10,131 bases of DNA from Nitrososphaerales archaeon TH5894 (GCA_014523485.1 JAATVK010000048.1:1-10131); one strand, 5' to 3'; shown: positions 1 through 6,927, numbered from the stretch's first letter. The notes: a model not told the origin generated them from the letters alone. Numbers and translations: made by a program.

Positions 1-974
1 TTAACAAAACTAAAAAGCTTATTCTATATTATATCTTTTATTAAATTTGAGATGAGTCATTATTTCCTGACTATTAAATTATTTTTTTTATAGTATCTAA
101 TATATATATAAGTATAATTTTAAAATGCGACGGAAATTATTTTCTCAAAGAATAAATTCAATTATGGTTTAATGTATATGTATATTAAATTTTGTTAGTG
201 TGATTAAATTTTTTCTCCTTACAAAAGTAATTTCATTTAGATAAGTAAACTAAAATGGATTGATTCAATAAATTAGTATGTCAATTTGTGCGTTGACTCT
301 TTGTAATATAAAGATCGTGAAAACAAGTCGGATGTTCCTTTGACAGAAAATGATTGACAATGATCAAGACCCATAAAAATTTTATCTTTAAAATCATGAA
401 AATAATAATTATGTTATATCAAAATTTAATAGTTATCGTTCAACTTTATAGCTTCAAGAAAGACTAAGAAAATTCAATTTCTGATAGCTGAATAGATTTC
501 ATTATAACTATTAATGATTAACAACTGGATGCAATATAATTAATTTTTATGTTTTAGAACAATTCATCTAATGAAACTTATGTATTATACTGGTCTATTC
601 TAGTCAAAATTATTTATTTTACTTCTATAGAGAATCTTAAAATTAATTTTTATAATCATTCAAAATAGTGATTATATAGAGATAAAGACCTCTAGATTTG
701 AAGATATATTTCTTATTAATCTTTTCCTTGATAACTAATGTATAATTCCTATTAAAGCCTATAATTATTATTCTTCAAAAGAATTTAATATAACAACTTA
801 TTTCATCAAAAAACAATAATTCTCATCTTTCCAGTAAATTCATTAGGTTTTATCCGCTTGTAAATAAATATTAAGGAGAAATTCTTTTTATTATCAATAT
901 AAATAAATCGTTAAGTATAATCTTACTTATAAAAATTTCATCACTAATTAATAGCTTGAAAATCTCAATATTTC
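1..974. other. Gene-free AT-rich region
   Basis: No frame of protein-like composition was found on either strand. Base composition is strongly AT-biased (about 18% G+C in the first 60 bases). There are short AT repeats, such as a 13-base direct repeat at 538-550 and 641-653, but these are expected by chance at this composition. The last 50 bases carry the likely promoter of the following gene. Nothing else supportable is seen. Confidence 0.6.
925..935 (+). promoter_or_regulatory. Candidate TATA box for the 221-residue secreted protein
   Basis: The sequence ACTTATAAAAA lies about 45 bases before the ATG at 975. It would place transcription start near 955-960, giving a leader of roughly 15-20 bases. 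No Shine-Dalgarno-like site is visible before the ATG. This is inferred from spacing and resemblance to archaeal TATA boxes only. Confidence 0.35.
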
Positions 975-1640
975 ATGTATAACTATTTTTTTTTATTTAC
1001 GATATTATTTGTTATATTTTTTATGATAAAATTTGATAGTAGTATATTAGTTTCTGGTAAATTATTTACAGGTTATACTACAAAACTAGTTGAACAATCC
1101 TTTGTTAAAAATCCTATTACCAATACATCTTATAACCAAGAGTCGAGTAATTTCTATTTAGAACAAACAATGGATAATAATGAAACTCAATTACACAAAC
1201 CAATTGTAATAATTAATAGTCATATATTTAGTTGTATAATAGAAAAGGTAGATTCTGGAAAACTTTGCTCTATTTTATATGACTGTAATGAAGAACTATG
1301 TAAAATTATAGAAACCATGTCAAATCTTATTGTGTATGGTAAAGAACCGATATATTCGGTTATTACTTCCGATACTGGCACAAGCTCTAACCAAATCAAG
1401 TTGTACCCTGGCGAGTATGAAATTTTATTTAAAAATAATGATTTTAGGGCATCAAGTTATTGTAATAAAATTGTACTAGATGGTGTTTCATTTCACGAAT
1501 TCACAGCAGGAATTAATCTTCCTCAGGAGATCGGGTCTATAATGTGCATCAATATTGGTGATGGTTGTTATGGTATCATAAAACCAGGTGAAACTAAAAT
1601 ATGCGAAATAGGTAAAGTTTTATTAAAAAATCTATTCTAA
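975..1640 (+). CDS. Predicted exported cysteine-rich protein with C-terminal CxGxIxxGExKxC motif
   Basis: This is a 221-residue protein of unknown specific function. Residues 4-18 are almost purely hydrophobic and aromatic with little charge before them, which fits a signal peptide or N-terminal membrane anchor, so the rest should lie outside the cell. Eight cysteines follow (87, 98, 104, 109, 163, 191, 198, 210), an even number compatible with disulphides. The segment PGEYEI at 145-150 and the ending CYGIIKPGETKIC at 198-210 resemble the edge strands of Ig-like repeats in secreted Nitrososphaeria proteins, where C-x-G-T-I-x-x-GETK-T-C recurs. I recall that pattern from the lineage and did not search for it. 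The ATG follows a TATA-like box. The gene stands alone after a desert and ends 33 bases from the convergent alba gene. The protein-coding call is fairly firm; the cell-surface role is inference. Confidence 0.7.
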   Translation: MYNYFFLFTILFVIFFMIKFDSSILVSGKLFTGYTTKLVEQSFVKNPITNTSYNQESSNFYLEQTMDNNETQLHKPIVIINSHIFSCIIEKVDSGKLCSILYDCNEELCKIIETMSNLIVYGKEPIYSVITSDTGTSSNQIKLYPGEYEILFKNNDFRASSYCNKIVLDGVSFHEFTAGINLPQEIGSIMCINIGDGCYGIIKPGETKICEIGKVLLKNLF

Positions 1641-1659
1641 CTTGTAAATAAGATAGTTT

Positions 1660-1669
1660 AAAAATAAAA
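1660..1669 (-). terminator. T-rich candidate terminator of alba
   Basis: On the minus strand, directly after the alba stop codon, the sequence is TTTTATTTTT. Archaeal transcription commonly ends at such T tracts without a hairpin. It sits in the 33-base gap between two convergent genes, where termination is expected. Confidence 0.4.
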
Positions 1670-1673
1670 CAAT

Positions 1674-1988
1674 TTAAGTGCTATTTCTAGAAACAGCCAC
1701 TTCAATTGTTGAGACGTTGCGAGTATTTCCATCTTGAGATTTAACAGCTTCAGAACCAATTTTGACGGATGCTACCTTATAACCCAGTGTATTCATTCTT
1801 TTTACGATGATCTGTGCAACATCTACAGCTCTGGGTATGCTTTTCCCTCTTGCTTTTATAACAACAGTAGGTTCGTTAGCCAATTGAACCAATGTGGCAG
1901 TGACGTAAGTCATAAGTGGTTTTTTCCCGATAAATATCTCGTTGCTCGATTTTGGTTTACTCTCAGTATTTTCATTATATGTCGACAT
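1674..1988 (-). CDS. albA: DNA/RNA-binding protein Alba
   Basis: Alba is a small dimeric chromatin protein of archaea that coats DNA and also binds RNA. This 104-residue copy shows the family hallmarks. A flexible polar N-terminus (1-17) leads into IFIGKKPLMTYV at 18-29, where Lys22 and Lys23 match the pair that contacts DNA and whose acetylation is known to weaken binding in Sulfolobus. The IKARGKSIPRAVDVAQI stretch near 44-60 and the following TLGYKV region give the alternating strand-helix pattern of the IF3-C-like Alba fold. Length is normal for the family. The ATG at 1988-1986 lies about 30 bases after a TATA-like box, so the message is probably leaderless and independent of the gene upstream. 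No anomaly is seen. Confidence 0.95.
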   Translation of the reverse strand: MSTYNENTESKPKSSNEIFIGKKPLMTYVTATLVQLANEPTVVIKARGKSIPRAVDVAQIIVKRMNTLGYKVASVKIGSEAVKSQDGNTRNVSTIEVAVSRNST

Positions 1989-2013
1989 TAATTTTAATAT
2001 TCATGGAAAGTAG

Positions 2014-2022
2014 CATATAATG
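2014..2022 (-). promoter_or_regulatory. TATA box of alba, leaderless spacing
   Basis: The minus strand reads CATTATATG here, preceded by a purine-rich GAAAAAA stretch that could serve as a TFB recognition element. The box centre is about 30 bases from the alba ATG. That spacing puts transcription start at or next to the start codon. The box sits in the 39-base gap after the upstream gene, so alba appears to have its own promoter. Confidence 0.55.
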
Positions 2023-2027
2023 TTTTT

Positions 2028-2276
2028 TCAATCCGAAATATGAGCATTCTTATCTCTTGCTAAATTATTTAGTATTTCATCAATGTCGTCTGGAGTTTGT
2101 TTTATTTTATTAATTGTATCCATATCACTAACCTCATAGCAGTGAAGAATGCCCTCCTTATCCTTAAAAAAAAGGAATATACGATCACCGTAAATACAAT
2201 AGTATAATTCCTCCTCTATCATTTTGTCTGGGTTTAACTTTATTCCATCATCTGTAATCATCACAGGTTTTTCCAA
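2028..2276 (-). CDS. Hypothetical small acidic protein upstream of alba
   Basis: I do not recognise this protein of up to 82 residues. It is acidic, with no signal peptide or membrane segment. Residues 22-47 (ending near HCYEVSD) alternate hydrophobic and polar residues around YYCIYGDRIFLFFKDKEG, suggesting a small beta sheet. The rest, rich in D, I and K up to the C-terminus, looks helical. The frame opens with TTG at 2276. An ATG five codons in (2261-2259) is an alternative, and a T-rich TATA-like stretch near 2297-2308 fits a leaderless TTG start, so the start is uncertain. It runs in the same direction as alba with a 39-base gap, but alba seems to have its own promoter, so cotranscription may be only partial. 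Amino-acid composition supports a real gene. Confidence 0.65.
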   Translation of the reverse strand: MEKPVMITDDGIKLNPDKMIEEELYYCIYGDRIFLFFKDKEGILHCYEVSDMDTINKIKQTPDDIDEILNNLARDKNAHISD

Positions 2277-2707
2277 TGAACTTAATAAGATTTTGGAATA
2301 AAAAAATCTACTGGATTATATTTGTAAAATCTGTTAAAAACTAATATAAAATATTTTATAATTAAATAAAATCGTCTTTTATATTTAATCAGTATAAAAA
2401 GAAAATAGCAATATTTCTATCTATTGACTTTTCTAAATTTTTTATCATATTGAAGAACTCGATAATATTTTAACTACATGTTATCCGCTAATAATATTTG
2501 TCTTTTTTATATTTACAAGAGAGATTTAATGGTTAATTGTCTATTAAAGTGGATGAAAATCAAAAAAGTATAGCTGAAACATTAATTATAGTTTAAAATT
2601 AAAAGATTCAGGATGTTAACTCTAATTTTTTGGAAATAATAAGTAACATATCTATGATTGTAATGAAATAAGATGTAAAAAATAAATTAAAAAATATGTT
2701 TCTCTTA

Positions 2708-2719
2708 CTATATATAAGA
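2708..2719 (+). promoter_or_regulatory. Candidate TATA box inside the intergenic region
   Basis: The stretch CTATATATAAG resembles an archaeal TATA box. It lies about 35 bases before the ATG at 2748, giving a predicted leader of only a few bases. It is listed because an SD-like AAGGGAG and a short frame follow in order. Confidence 0.3.
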
Positions 2720-2747
2720 ATGTTTTTAGAATCGAAAGGGAGTGTTA

Positions 2748-2840
2748 ATGACTAAAAATATGATAATTTTAAGTACAACGGTTAGGACTCATTTAGGAGA
2801 ACAAAATTGTATCGTTTTTATTAAAATATTAGGTAAATAA
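2748..2840 (+). CDS. Possible 30-residue microprotein
   Basis: The frame starts ATG ACT AAA AAT and ends TAA, encoding 30 residues that include a hydrophobic MIIL near the start and CIVFIKIL near the end. It is preceded at a suitable distance by AAGGGAG, one of the few purine-rich SD-like sites in this desert, and further upstream by a TATA-like box. A 10-bp inverted repeat begins two bases after the stop. Length alone gives no statistical support, so the case rests on this ordered set of signals. It may instead be a small RNA with an incidental frame. Confidence 0.25.
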   Translation: MTKNMIILSTTVRTHLGEQNCIVFIKILGK

Positions 2841-2842
2841 TA

Positions 2843-2888
2843 TATTTTATCTAAGATCGTATACAATACAACCATTTGAGATAAAATA
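2843..2888. repeat. 10-bp perfect inverted repeat after the short frame
   Basis: TATTTTATCT at 2843-2852 is exactly complemented by AGATAAAATA at 2879-2888 across a 26-base loop. It could form a 3' hairpin for the preceding short unit or be an operator. It is AT-rich, so chance is a real alternative. Confidence 0.4.
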
Positions 2889-3448
2889 ATGAAAACTCAA
2901 TAAATTGTAAAATTATTTCTAGTTTAAATATATGGCTCATATTATTATGTTCTAAAATTCACAATGGAAATACAACTTTTATACAATTAACAAAAAAAAA
3001 TATCGATAAATTAAGTCATATAAAATTTATTTTATTAACTACTTATGTTACTTTTATTTAGATTTATTTAATTGGAATGTAACTATAGACTATGTTATTA
3101 AACACAATGGGTTAATGAAAAAACGAATAGATCATATTAGCTGTCTAAAAACTCTAATCTAAAGATTTTTGAAATAAATAACAAAGCTTGATAAAAAAAT
3201 TAGTTATTACAAATCTTTGTTGAATATTCTTAGATAGGTATAATCGATTTAGCGTAACATGCAGAATTTGTAATCGAATTAATTACCTAATTGATTCTAT
3301 TTATAAAATAGGTATATTTTAACATATTTTTAACGTGCTAGTGTTATTATTAACATTAAGAAATATTTAAACTACTACATATTGTGAAAACATCGCTAAC
3401 ATTAATTAATTTTATTTATCAATGTCCCTTAATAGTATTATAATTTGA

Positions 3449-5158
3449 CTATCTATTGATAATTGCTTCAGTAAACCACGATGGAAACATATCGTTTACG
3501 TGTCTTAATAAATAATTTATATTACTATCTAAAATATATGTGGATGCATGATCTTCTTTACTTCTTACACTACGTCCGTATGTCTGGGTTAGCCTAACAA
3601 TTGTATTCCACAAATACCAATTCATATCTTTTTTTCTTAGGGCAGCAACCTTTTTGTCACTTAGATCAGGGTAAGGAATCTTAATTATAATCTGAAATCT
3701 CGACAAATCGCCTTTTAAATCTAAACCTTGATAAAATGAAGGAGAGATGAGAACTGTTGGTTTTGTATTTTCTGAATGGCTCTTTAATGCTTCTATTCTA
3801 TCTGTATTGGGGCCACTTTCTATAAGACGTTGGGAATTTTTCATATTTATATTATTTTTAATATATTCTAATTGAAAATAGGATGTGGTATGAATAATAC
3901 CCTTTTCATTTTTGTGGATACTCATTATATTATTTACCGTTTTAGCAATAATCGGGAGATTATCTAATATGTTCTTACTATTTAACCACGCGATATTCAT
4001 TAAATGAATAGGTCTATTCTCTTTAGGAAAATCTGAATGTTTTACTCGAATAAACTTAATTTCCTCTTGTGATAATCCTGTTATTTTACATAAATAGTCT
4101 TTATTTAAAATAGTAGCACTCATAAATAATCCATAATTACTTACATCGAGAATTTCTTTAAAGTAATAAGAAATATCCAATGGAGTAAGGGTTATTTTTC
4201 GAATTAAACCTTTGGATTTACGGTCTATATTCGTGACTAGCCAATTATTCTTATTCGTGTTCATATCCGTAAGAACGAAGGAAAGGTTCTTTGCCCTGTT
4301 AATACAATCAATTAAATTTTTTTCAGTAAAAGGTTCCTTTAAGGAATTATTTTCTTTAGCAAATTCTACATCTTCCATAAATTCTAGGAGAGTATCTTTA
4401 TAATATTCACAAAATTCAATCCATGTTTCTATTTCTTCTTCATTTCTATTCGGTAATTGAACCTTAGGAAATAATCGTGTAATATTATCACTATTAATTA
4501 TAAAACTTTTGAAGTCAGCAAGTTCTGATTCGATATTATGAACTTCATCAAATACTAGCAATTCTCTTTTTGAAATTAAATTTGAAAAATAGAGATCAGA
4601 AAGAAAGTACTTGTAATTATAAATGGCATGTGAAGCTTTGGTTGATATCCATTTTTGATGGAAATATCTACATGGTTCCCATTCAAAATTGTCAAATCGT
4701 ATTTGCTGATTATATTTTTTAATGTATTTCATCTTTTCAAATTGTCCAATGTCTACATGTTCAAATTTTGTTCTTAATCCATTTATCTTATAATCTGAGA
4801 GTCTTGTTTTATATATACAATCAAAATCATCATCTTTTTGACATGGACCATATTCACAGGTTTCATGAATTCCTTCATTTTCCTTTAATATACAGCGGAA
4901 ATTTCTTTTGCCTTTTGCTTCTTTAACGAAATTAAAATCCTTAGAATATTGATTTTGAAGATCTTTAGTGGAGGTACATATATGAGAGCTTCCTAAATAG
5001 CCTGCCAAAGTTATTGCAATAGGACTTTTACCAAAGCCAGTAGGAGCTTCAAGAAAAATATATTTTATATTGCTCTTTATAGCTTCTTCTATTTCCTCTA
5101 AAACTTTTTCTTGATTATTTCTTATTTTTTTTAAAGGAAAATGGTTTAATAATTTCAT
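3449..5158 (-). CDS. XPD/Rad3-like Fe-S DNA helicase (superfamily 2)
   Basis: This 569-residue protein is a 5'-3' type SF2 helicase expected to unwind DNA in repair or replication using ATP. Motifs run in order: Walker A APTGFGKS at 38-45; a cysteine-rich insert with C89, C101, C106 and C114, plus C163 in EPCRYFH; YNYKYFLSD at 180-188; Walker B VFDEVH at 202-207; motif III SAT at 347-349; SPSFYQGLDL at 472-481; motif VI QTYGRSVRS at 525-533 with arginine fingers R529 and R532. C89, C101 and C106 match the spacing of the first three XPD cluster ligands. The fourth could be C114 or C163. The box reads DEVH rather than the usual DEAH. Length is normal for archaeal XPD, but the sequence is divergent enough that a lineage-specific paralogue is possible. 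The ATG lies 25-33 bases after TATA-like sequences at 5179-5195, suggesting a leaderless message. Two small genes precede it on the same strand. Confidence 0.85.
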   Translation of the reverse strand: MKLLNHFPLKKIRNNQEKVLEEIEEAIKSNIKYIFLEAPTGFGKSPIAITLAGYLGSSHICTSTKDLQNQYSKDFNFVKEAKGKRNFRCILKENEGIHETCEYGPCQKDDDFDCIYKTRLSDYKINGLRTKFEHVDIGQFEKMKYIKKYNQQIRFDNFEWEPCRYFHQKWISTKASHAIYNYKYFLSDLYFSNLISKRELLVFDEVHNIESELADFKSFIINSDNITRLFPKVQLPNRNEEEIETWIEFCEYYKDTLLEFMEDVEFAKENNSLKEPFTEKNLIDCINRAKNLSFVLTDMNTNKNNWLVTNIDRKSKGLIRKITLTPLDISYYFKEILDVSNYGLFMSATILNKDYLCKITGLSQEEIKFIRVKHSDFPKENRPIHLMNIAWLNSKNILDNLPIIAKTVNNIMSIHKNEKGIIHTTSYFQLEYIKNNINMKNSQRLIESGPNTDRIEALKSHSENTKPTVLISPSFYQGLDLKGDLSRFQIIIKIPYPDLSDKKVAALRKKDMNWYLWNTIVRLTQTYGRSVRSKEDHASTYILDSNINYLLRHVNDMFPSWFTEAIINR

Positions 5159-5178
5159 AACGATGTCAAAAATTCATA

Positions 5179-5195
5179 CTTATTTTTTATTATAA
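5179..5195 (-). promoter_or_regulatory. Candidate TATA region of the helicase gene
   Basis: The minus strand reads TTATAATAAAAAATAAG. Depending on which core is used, its centre is 25-33 bases from the ATG at 5158, which is leaderless spacing. It lies in the 85-base gap after the 59-residue gene, so the helicase can be transcribed separately. Confidence 0.4.
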
Positions 5196-5243
5196 TTGAT
5201 TTAGTTTTTTTGTACAAATCAGAAATTCTTCTTATATAATGTA

Positions 5244-5423
5244 TTAGTTGAAATTATTTTTTCTAATAACTATTTTTCTATTTCTTCTCTTGTTTACATA
5301 ATGTCTATTAGGAATATTACCCGTAATCCAATCCTCACTTAAAGGTTTTCGTGCTCTACGTGCGGATTGAGGGCCAATCCTCTTTCCTAAAAAAAGTCGA
5401 CCTTTTTTTGCTATTTTTCCCAT
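5244..5423 (-). CDS. 59-residue highly basic protein, possibly ribosome-associated
   Basis: This short frame, ATG at 5423-5421 and TAA at 5246-5244, encodes 59 residues with a very high Arg/Lys content, few acidic residues and no cysteine. It begins MGKIAKKGRLFLGKR, continues through QSARRARKP and SEDWITGNIPNRHYV, and ends KRRNRKIVIRKNNFN. Its codons are richer in G and C than the surrounding sequence, and the composition is protein-like throughout, so I take it as real. A small basic protein with a GKxxKKxRL start and a KRRNR finish recalls ribosomal protein L39e, but the conserved central L39e residues are not clearly present and L31e/aIF6, the usual neighbours, are absent. A nucleic-acid-binding or ribosomal role is therefore inference. 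It lies between the 78-residue gene (67-base gap) and the helicase (85-base gap). Confidence 0.65.
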   Translation of the reverse strand: MGKIAKKGRLFLGKRIGPQSARRARKPLSEDWITGNIPNRHYVNKRRNRKIVIRKNNFN

Positions 5424-5424
5424 T

Positions 5425-5461
5425 GCCTAACTAATATTCCTCGGCAAGCCTAATTAGTATT
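5425..5461. repeat. Imperfect direct repeat ahead of the 59-residue gene
   Basis: GCCTAACTAATATT at 5425-5438 and GCCTAATTAGTATT at 5448-5461 agree at 12 of 14 positions with a 23-base period, about two helical turns. They lie immediately upstream of the minus-strand start at 5423 and overlap the expected promoter. Same-face spacing fits binding by a dimeric regulator, but no function is shown. Confidence 0.4.
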
Positions 5462-5490
5462 TTGTGTGAAACTGTGATAAAGTAAACCAA

Positions 5491-5727
5491 TTACTCTAGG
5501 AAAATTTCTCCATTATTTTTTAATATTTCAACAGTATTATAAAATTTATCATGCAAAATTAATAAGCTATCATCAAAATTGAATTTTTTTTGCATACTTT
5601 GTAAATAAAAATTTAAAGTATACAAGTCCTCAAAAGTCTCTTTAGCACATAATAAAGTAAGATCGATGTTCAAAATTAGAACCTCATATTTATTCTCTTT
5701 AGTTTTAACCAATTTTATAATTTTCAT
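5491..5727 (-). CDS. Hypothetical 78-residue protein
   Basis: I do not recognise this protein. It begins with ATG and encodes 78 residues with no membrane segment. The first third (MKIIKLVKTKENKYEVLILN) suggests two beta strands. The middle (about 28-50, ETFEDLYTLNFYLQSMQKKF) suggests an amphipathic helix, and the end (LLILHDKFYNTVEIL) another strand-helix pair. The small mixed fold gives no motif of catalytic type. It heads the same-strand series that continues with the basic 59-residue protein and the helicase, and it diverges from the short frame ending at 5980. The region before its start is a long run of A and T that could include the TATA box for both directions. Composition supports a real gene; function is unknown. 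Confidence 0.6.
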   Translation of the reverse strand: MKIIKLVKTKENKYEVLILNIDLTLLCAKETFEDLYTLNFYLQSMQKKFNFDDSLLILHDKFYNTVEILKNNGEIFLE

Positions 5728-5812
5728 ATATTAAATTTTTTCTCAATATTAAAAAATCTTTTCAATAGCACCACTTCAAAACAAACATATTAAAAAAAAA
5801 TATAAAAGATTT

Positions 5813-5980
5813 GTGGCAAATCTAGAAGTCAATGAAATTACTTTTCGAAGATTTACTTCATTGTTGGGCGATTTAATGGACAAAAGAAAAAGAAATATGG
5901 ATTTCGATGATTTAGTAAATGAACTTATTGATAACTATCAGCAAAATAATTGGGATCAGGATGTGTTATCAGGAGGTTAA
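5813..5980 (+). CDS. Small antitoxin-like protein with uncertain start
   Basis: An open frame from 5753 to the TAA at 5978-5980 contains a convincing small-protein sequence but no ATG before 5876. The first conventional start is GTG at 5813, giving 55 residues: NLEVNEITFRRFTSLLGDLMDK near the start, then NMDFDDLVNELIDNY, then a Gln/Asn-rich tail ending LSGG. The FDDLVNELIDNY segment is like the second half of ribbon-helix-helix or VapB-type antitoxins of archaea, where a short strand precedes 'T-F-D-D-x-I-N-E-L-I'. No toxin gene is adjacent: the next 1.3 kb lacks one, and the divergent 78-residue gene is not recognisably a PIN nuclease. The in-frame codons before 5813 also look protein-like, so the gene may have lost its start or use an unusual one. 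A TATAAAAG string at 5801 sits too close to GTG to serve it. Confidence 0.45.
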   Translation: MANLEVNEITFRRFTSLLGDLMDKRKRNMDFDDLVNELIDNYQQNNWDQDVLSGG

Positions 5981-6705
5981 ATAGCTTCTCGATTACTTTA
6001 AGAGTTTGATCCTTTCTTACTAAATGACAGTATATAGTAATAGTGCTAGGTGTATTGTTGATTCTTTGGGTTAGTTTTTGTTGTGGAAGATTGAAATTAT
6101 CTGTTATCACTAGGCGGTACACGTGTGCAAAAAGTCTAAGAGCGATAGACAAGAAATCAATGTTAGGAGTAACTAATAAATATGATGTTTTTATGGCTAA
6201 AACAAAATGGTTTAAAAAAATCTGTAATTTTTCAATACATTGCAAATTTTATGCTAGGCGTATGTAAAAATTTTATATGTTCCTTTATGCTAGTAATTCG
6301 GTGAAATGGAAGTTCTGGACGATATTGTGAACTCCTAATCATATTTGTGCTGATTCAAATGACATGGTTTTAAGAAAATATATTCGTACTAGGGATTTAT
6401 TAATTTTTCAGAGGCTACCTATATAATTGTAATACACAAAATATGATATAATTATATGAAACATAAAAAAATATATGTATAATGGATGAATGTCAACAGT
6501 TTTTCCAATTATATTTAATATCGTATCATAAATGGCTAATTGATTTTACAAGCTAAATAGACTGAGAACGGTACAAATTCTGTATTATCTGCTTTTTGAC
6601 CCTCCTAAAATGTGCTAATCACGAATTGTAAATCTATCCTGTGTATTTGCTACAACCTACGACTTTGTAATTTGTGGTATTGTAGTATTTTAAGGTTCAT
6701 AATAA

Positions 6706-6719
6706 ACCTGTTAACAGGT
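6706..6719. repeat. Perfect 14-bp palindrome ACCTGTTAACAGGT
   Basis: Both halves are exact complements with no spacer. AGGTT at 6693-6697 can alternatively pair with AACCT at 6705-6709, so on RNA two mutually exclusive hairpins are possible. A palindrome of this size with half its bases G or C is not expected by AT bias alone. It could be an operator for a dimeric protein or part of an RNA fold. Confidence 0.6.
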
Positions 6720-6863
6720 CTACGTCCAGACTATAACACGACCAAGGTAAATTTTATGACTGCTGGGGAGAGCTATAAGGATCTGATAATATGCTTGACG
6801 TGGAAACCTATACTGTGAGGAACAGAAGGCATTGTCTCTTTGGAAAACAAAATATATACACGA

Positions 6864-6927
6864 CTTATCGTCCATACTCATTATTCTATTTCTATCTTAT
6901 CGTCCATACTCATTATTCTATTTCTAT
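6864..6927. repeat. Exact tandem duplication of a 32-bp unit
   Basis: The unit at 6864-6895 begins CTTATCGTCCATACTC and ends ATTTCTAT, and is repeated without change or spacer at 6896-6927. Two adjoining identical copies in non-coding DNA indicate a recent duplication, for example by replication slippage. With only two units and no spacers it is not a CRISPR array. Confidence 0.95.

Larger units (their letters stand above)
2277..3448. other. Gene-poor AT-rich intergenic region
   Basis: There is no long open frame here. The only organised segment is 2708-2888, with a TATA-like box, an AAGGGAG site, a 30-codon frame and an inverted repeat; these are listed separately. Elsewhere I see only AT-rich sequence with short inverted repeats such as GTAAT/ATTAC near 3271-3287, which are not distinctive at this composition. 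Confidence 0.5.

Noticed and set aside
1734..1991. 85-codon plus-strand open frame over alba
   Set aside because: It is the antisense shadow of the well-supported alba gene and has no family-like sequence.
4212..4403. 63-codon plus-strand frame inside the helicase
   Set aside because: Antisense to a helicase with intact motifs on both sides; composition is not protein-like.
5244..5423. Firm assignment as ribosomal protein L39e
   Set aside because: Only the basic ends are similar; the central conserved tryptophan/valine region of L39e cannot be aligned by eye and the usual L31e/aIF6 neighbours are missing.
6043..6267. 74-codon plus-strand frame
   Set aside because: TTG start, no promoter or SD-like site, unusual Cys/Arg composition, no recognisable family, and an overlapping open frame on the other strand.
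6612..6818. 68-codon plus-strand frame
   Set aside because: Cysteine- and leucine-rich random-looking sequence that crosses the palindrome and GC-richer patch; no initiation signals.
6864..6927. CRISPR array
   Set aside because: The two 32-bp units are directly adjacent with no spacers, and no cas gene is present.
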